Source of the DNA: Caldilineaceae bacterium | GTDB taxonomy: Bacteria; Chloroflexota; Anaerolineae; Caldilineales; Caldilineaceae | Length of the DNA: 37,591 nt | Direction: 5' to 3' | Assembly: GCA_026989655.1 (NCBI GenBank) | Contig: JALSIX010000147.1 | Coordinates: 1 to 37,591 of the forward strand | Shown: positions 35,639-37,591 of the stretch, in pieces | How the letters are laid out: every line of letters begins with the position of its first letter | Numbering within the stretch: position 1 is the first letter of the stretch | The notes under the pieces: generated by a model | The model's input: only the letters and a program-made list of their open reading frames with translations | Told to the model about the DNA's origin: nothing | The model's database searches: none | Position numbers and translations under genes: made by a program

Positions 35639-35663
35639 GGCTGTGCTCCGTTCTCGCTGCTGT

Positions 35664-35688
35664 GGCCGGCTTGCCGGGATCGCCCGGC

Positions 35689-35692
<4 letters not shown>
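35664..35692 (-). repeat. Single REP-like hairpin with GTAG foot at cimA stop
   Basis: On the minus strand GTAG is followed by a hairpin with arms GCCGGG/CCCGGC around CGAT, inside a larger GGCCGG/CCGGCC pairing. The TAG of GTAG is the cimA stop codon. The foot plus G/C-rich stem resembles hairpin A of the array at 4456-5600, though the stem sequence differs. It could equally be a plain intercistronic hairpin between cimA and ilvD. Confidence 0.5.
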
Positions 35693-37386
<1,694 letters not shown>

Positions 37387-37471
37387 GGCTGTGCCTCGCT
37401 GCAGGTCGGGGGTGGGATACGGGTAGGTCGCACGGGGTGCTGACGGTGGGTCGGGGGTCCCAGGTCCCGGG

Positions 37472-37591
37472 TCATGTCTCCATGGGCACGGGGATGGGTT
37501 CCCCGGTCAAGGCCTCCACCATCTCCGCGAAGCTCTCGAAGACCCGGTCGGGCCAGATGCCCCGGCCCAGGTCCTCCCGGCGGAACTTGCC
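37472..37591 (-). CDS. C-terminal end of unidentified protein (partial)
   Basis: The last 39 codons of a minus-strand gene run off the window edge. The sequence [20 protein letters not shown] is followed by [18 protein letters not shown] and a TGA stop. This is too little to assign a family. The gene lies 85 bp upstream of cimA in the same direction and probably belongs to the same operon. The gap holds no other gene. Confidence 0.65.
   Translation of the reverse strand, partial: GKFRREDLGRGIWPDRVFESFAEMVEALTGEPIPVPMET

Overview
The window is about two-thirds G+C with dense, mostly short-spaced genes. Several characters point to Chloroflexota (green non-sulfur bacteria and relatives): FO synthase split into cofG/cofH, menA, a long-type RmlA with C-terminal repeats, a CpXC zinc-ribbon protein, and near-leaderless genes behind TACAAT -10 boxes. 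The class cannot be fixed from the sequence alone.

Layout. (1) 1-1500 is accessory DNA: a two-cassette gene array with one well-formed attC site (868-944). It carries a DUF433 antitoxin with an internally deleted DUF5615 toxin, then an SdpI-like membrane protein, then the tail of an acetyltransferase. (2) 1576-3756 holds a TIGR01777-type epimerase and menA (menaquinone synthesis). (3) 3770-9127 is a mobile, decayed island. It contains a STAND/NB-ARC ATPase fragment cut by an IS3 remnant, eight tandem BIME-like units (inverted REP hairpins) running into a REP-associated Y1 transposase (RAYT) with a decayed half-unit on its far side, and a PLD-SNF2 defence-type helicase broken by a ~164-bp element made of hairpins. 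(4) 9285-9776 on the minus strand encodes a DUF411 lipoprotein. Its only in-frame stop is a UGA exactly where the first cysteine of the SPTCGCC motif belongs, so it is a candidate selenoprotein. (5) 9951-11736 is a small operon: an unknown protein, an alpha/beta hydrolase without its nucleophile, and a membrane metal-dependent hydrolase. (6) 11755-21852, all minus strand, carries hisF, a hisA-Nudix gene fusion, cinA, a CpXC protein, a HAD phosphatase, a helical-repeat protein, a GNAT enzyme and two acyl-CoA dehydrogenases. (7) 22100-30398 on the plus strand is an exopolysaccharide/dTDP-sugar cluster (glycosyltransferase, two Wzz-like proteins, a CpsD-like ATPase with an altered P-loop, RmlA, an unknown protein, RmlB), followed by a double GNAT protein and a RCK potassium channel. 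rarD follows behind its own promoter. (8) 31483-37591 on the minus strand holds cofH, cofG, ilvD, cimA and the end of an unidentified gene. These serve F420 and branched-chain amino-acid synthesis.

The observations most worth follow-up are the UGA-containing DUF411 gene, the REP/RAYT array, the cassette array and the HisA-Nudix fusion. No rRNA, tRNA, CRISPR array or replication origin was recognised.
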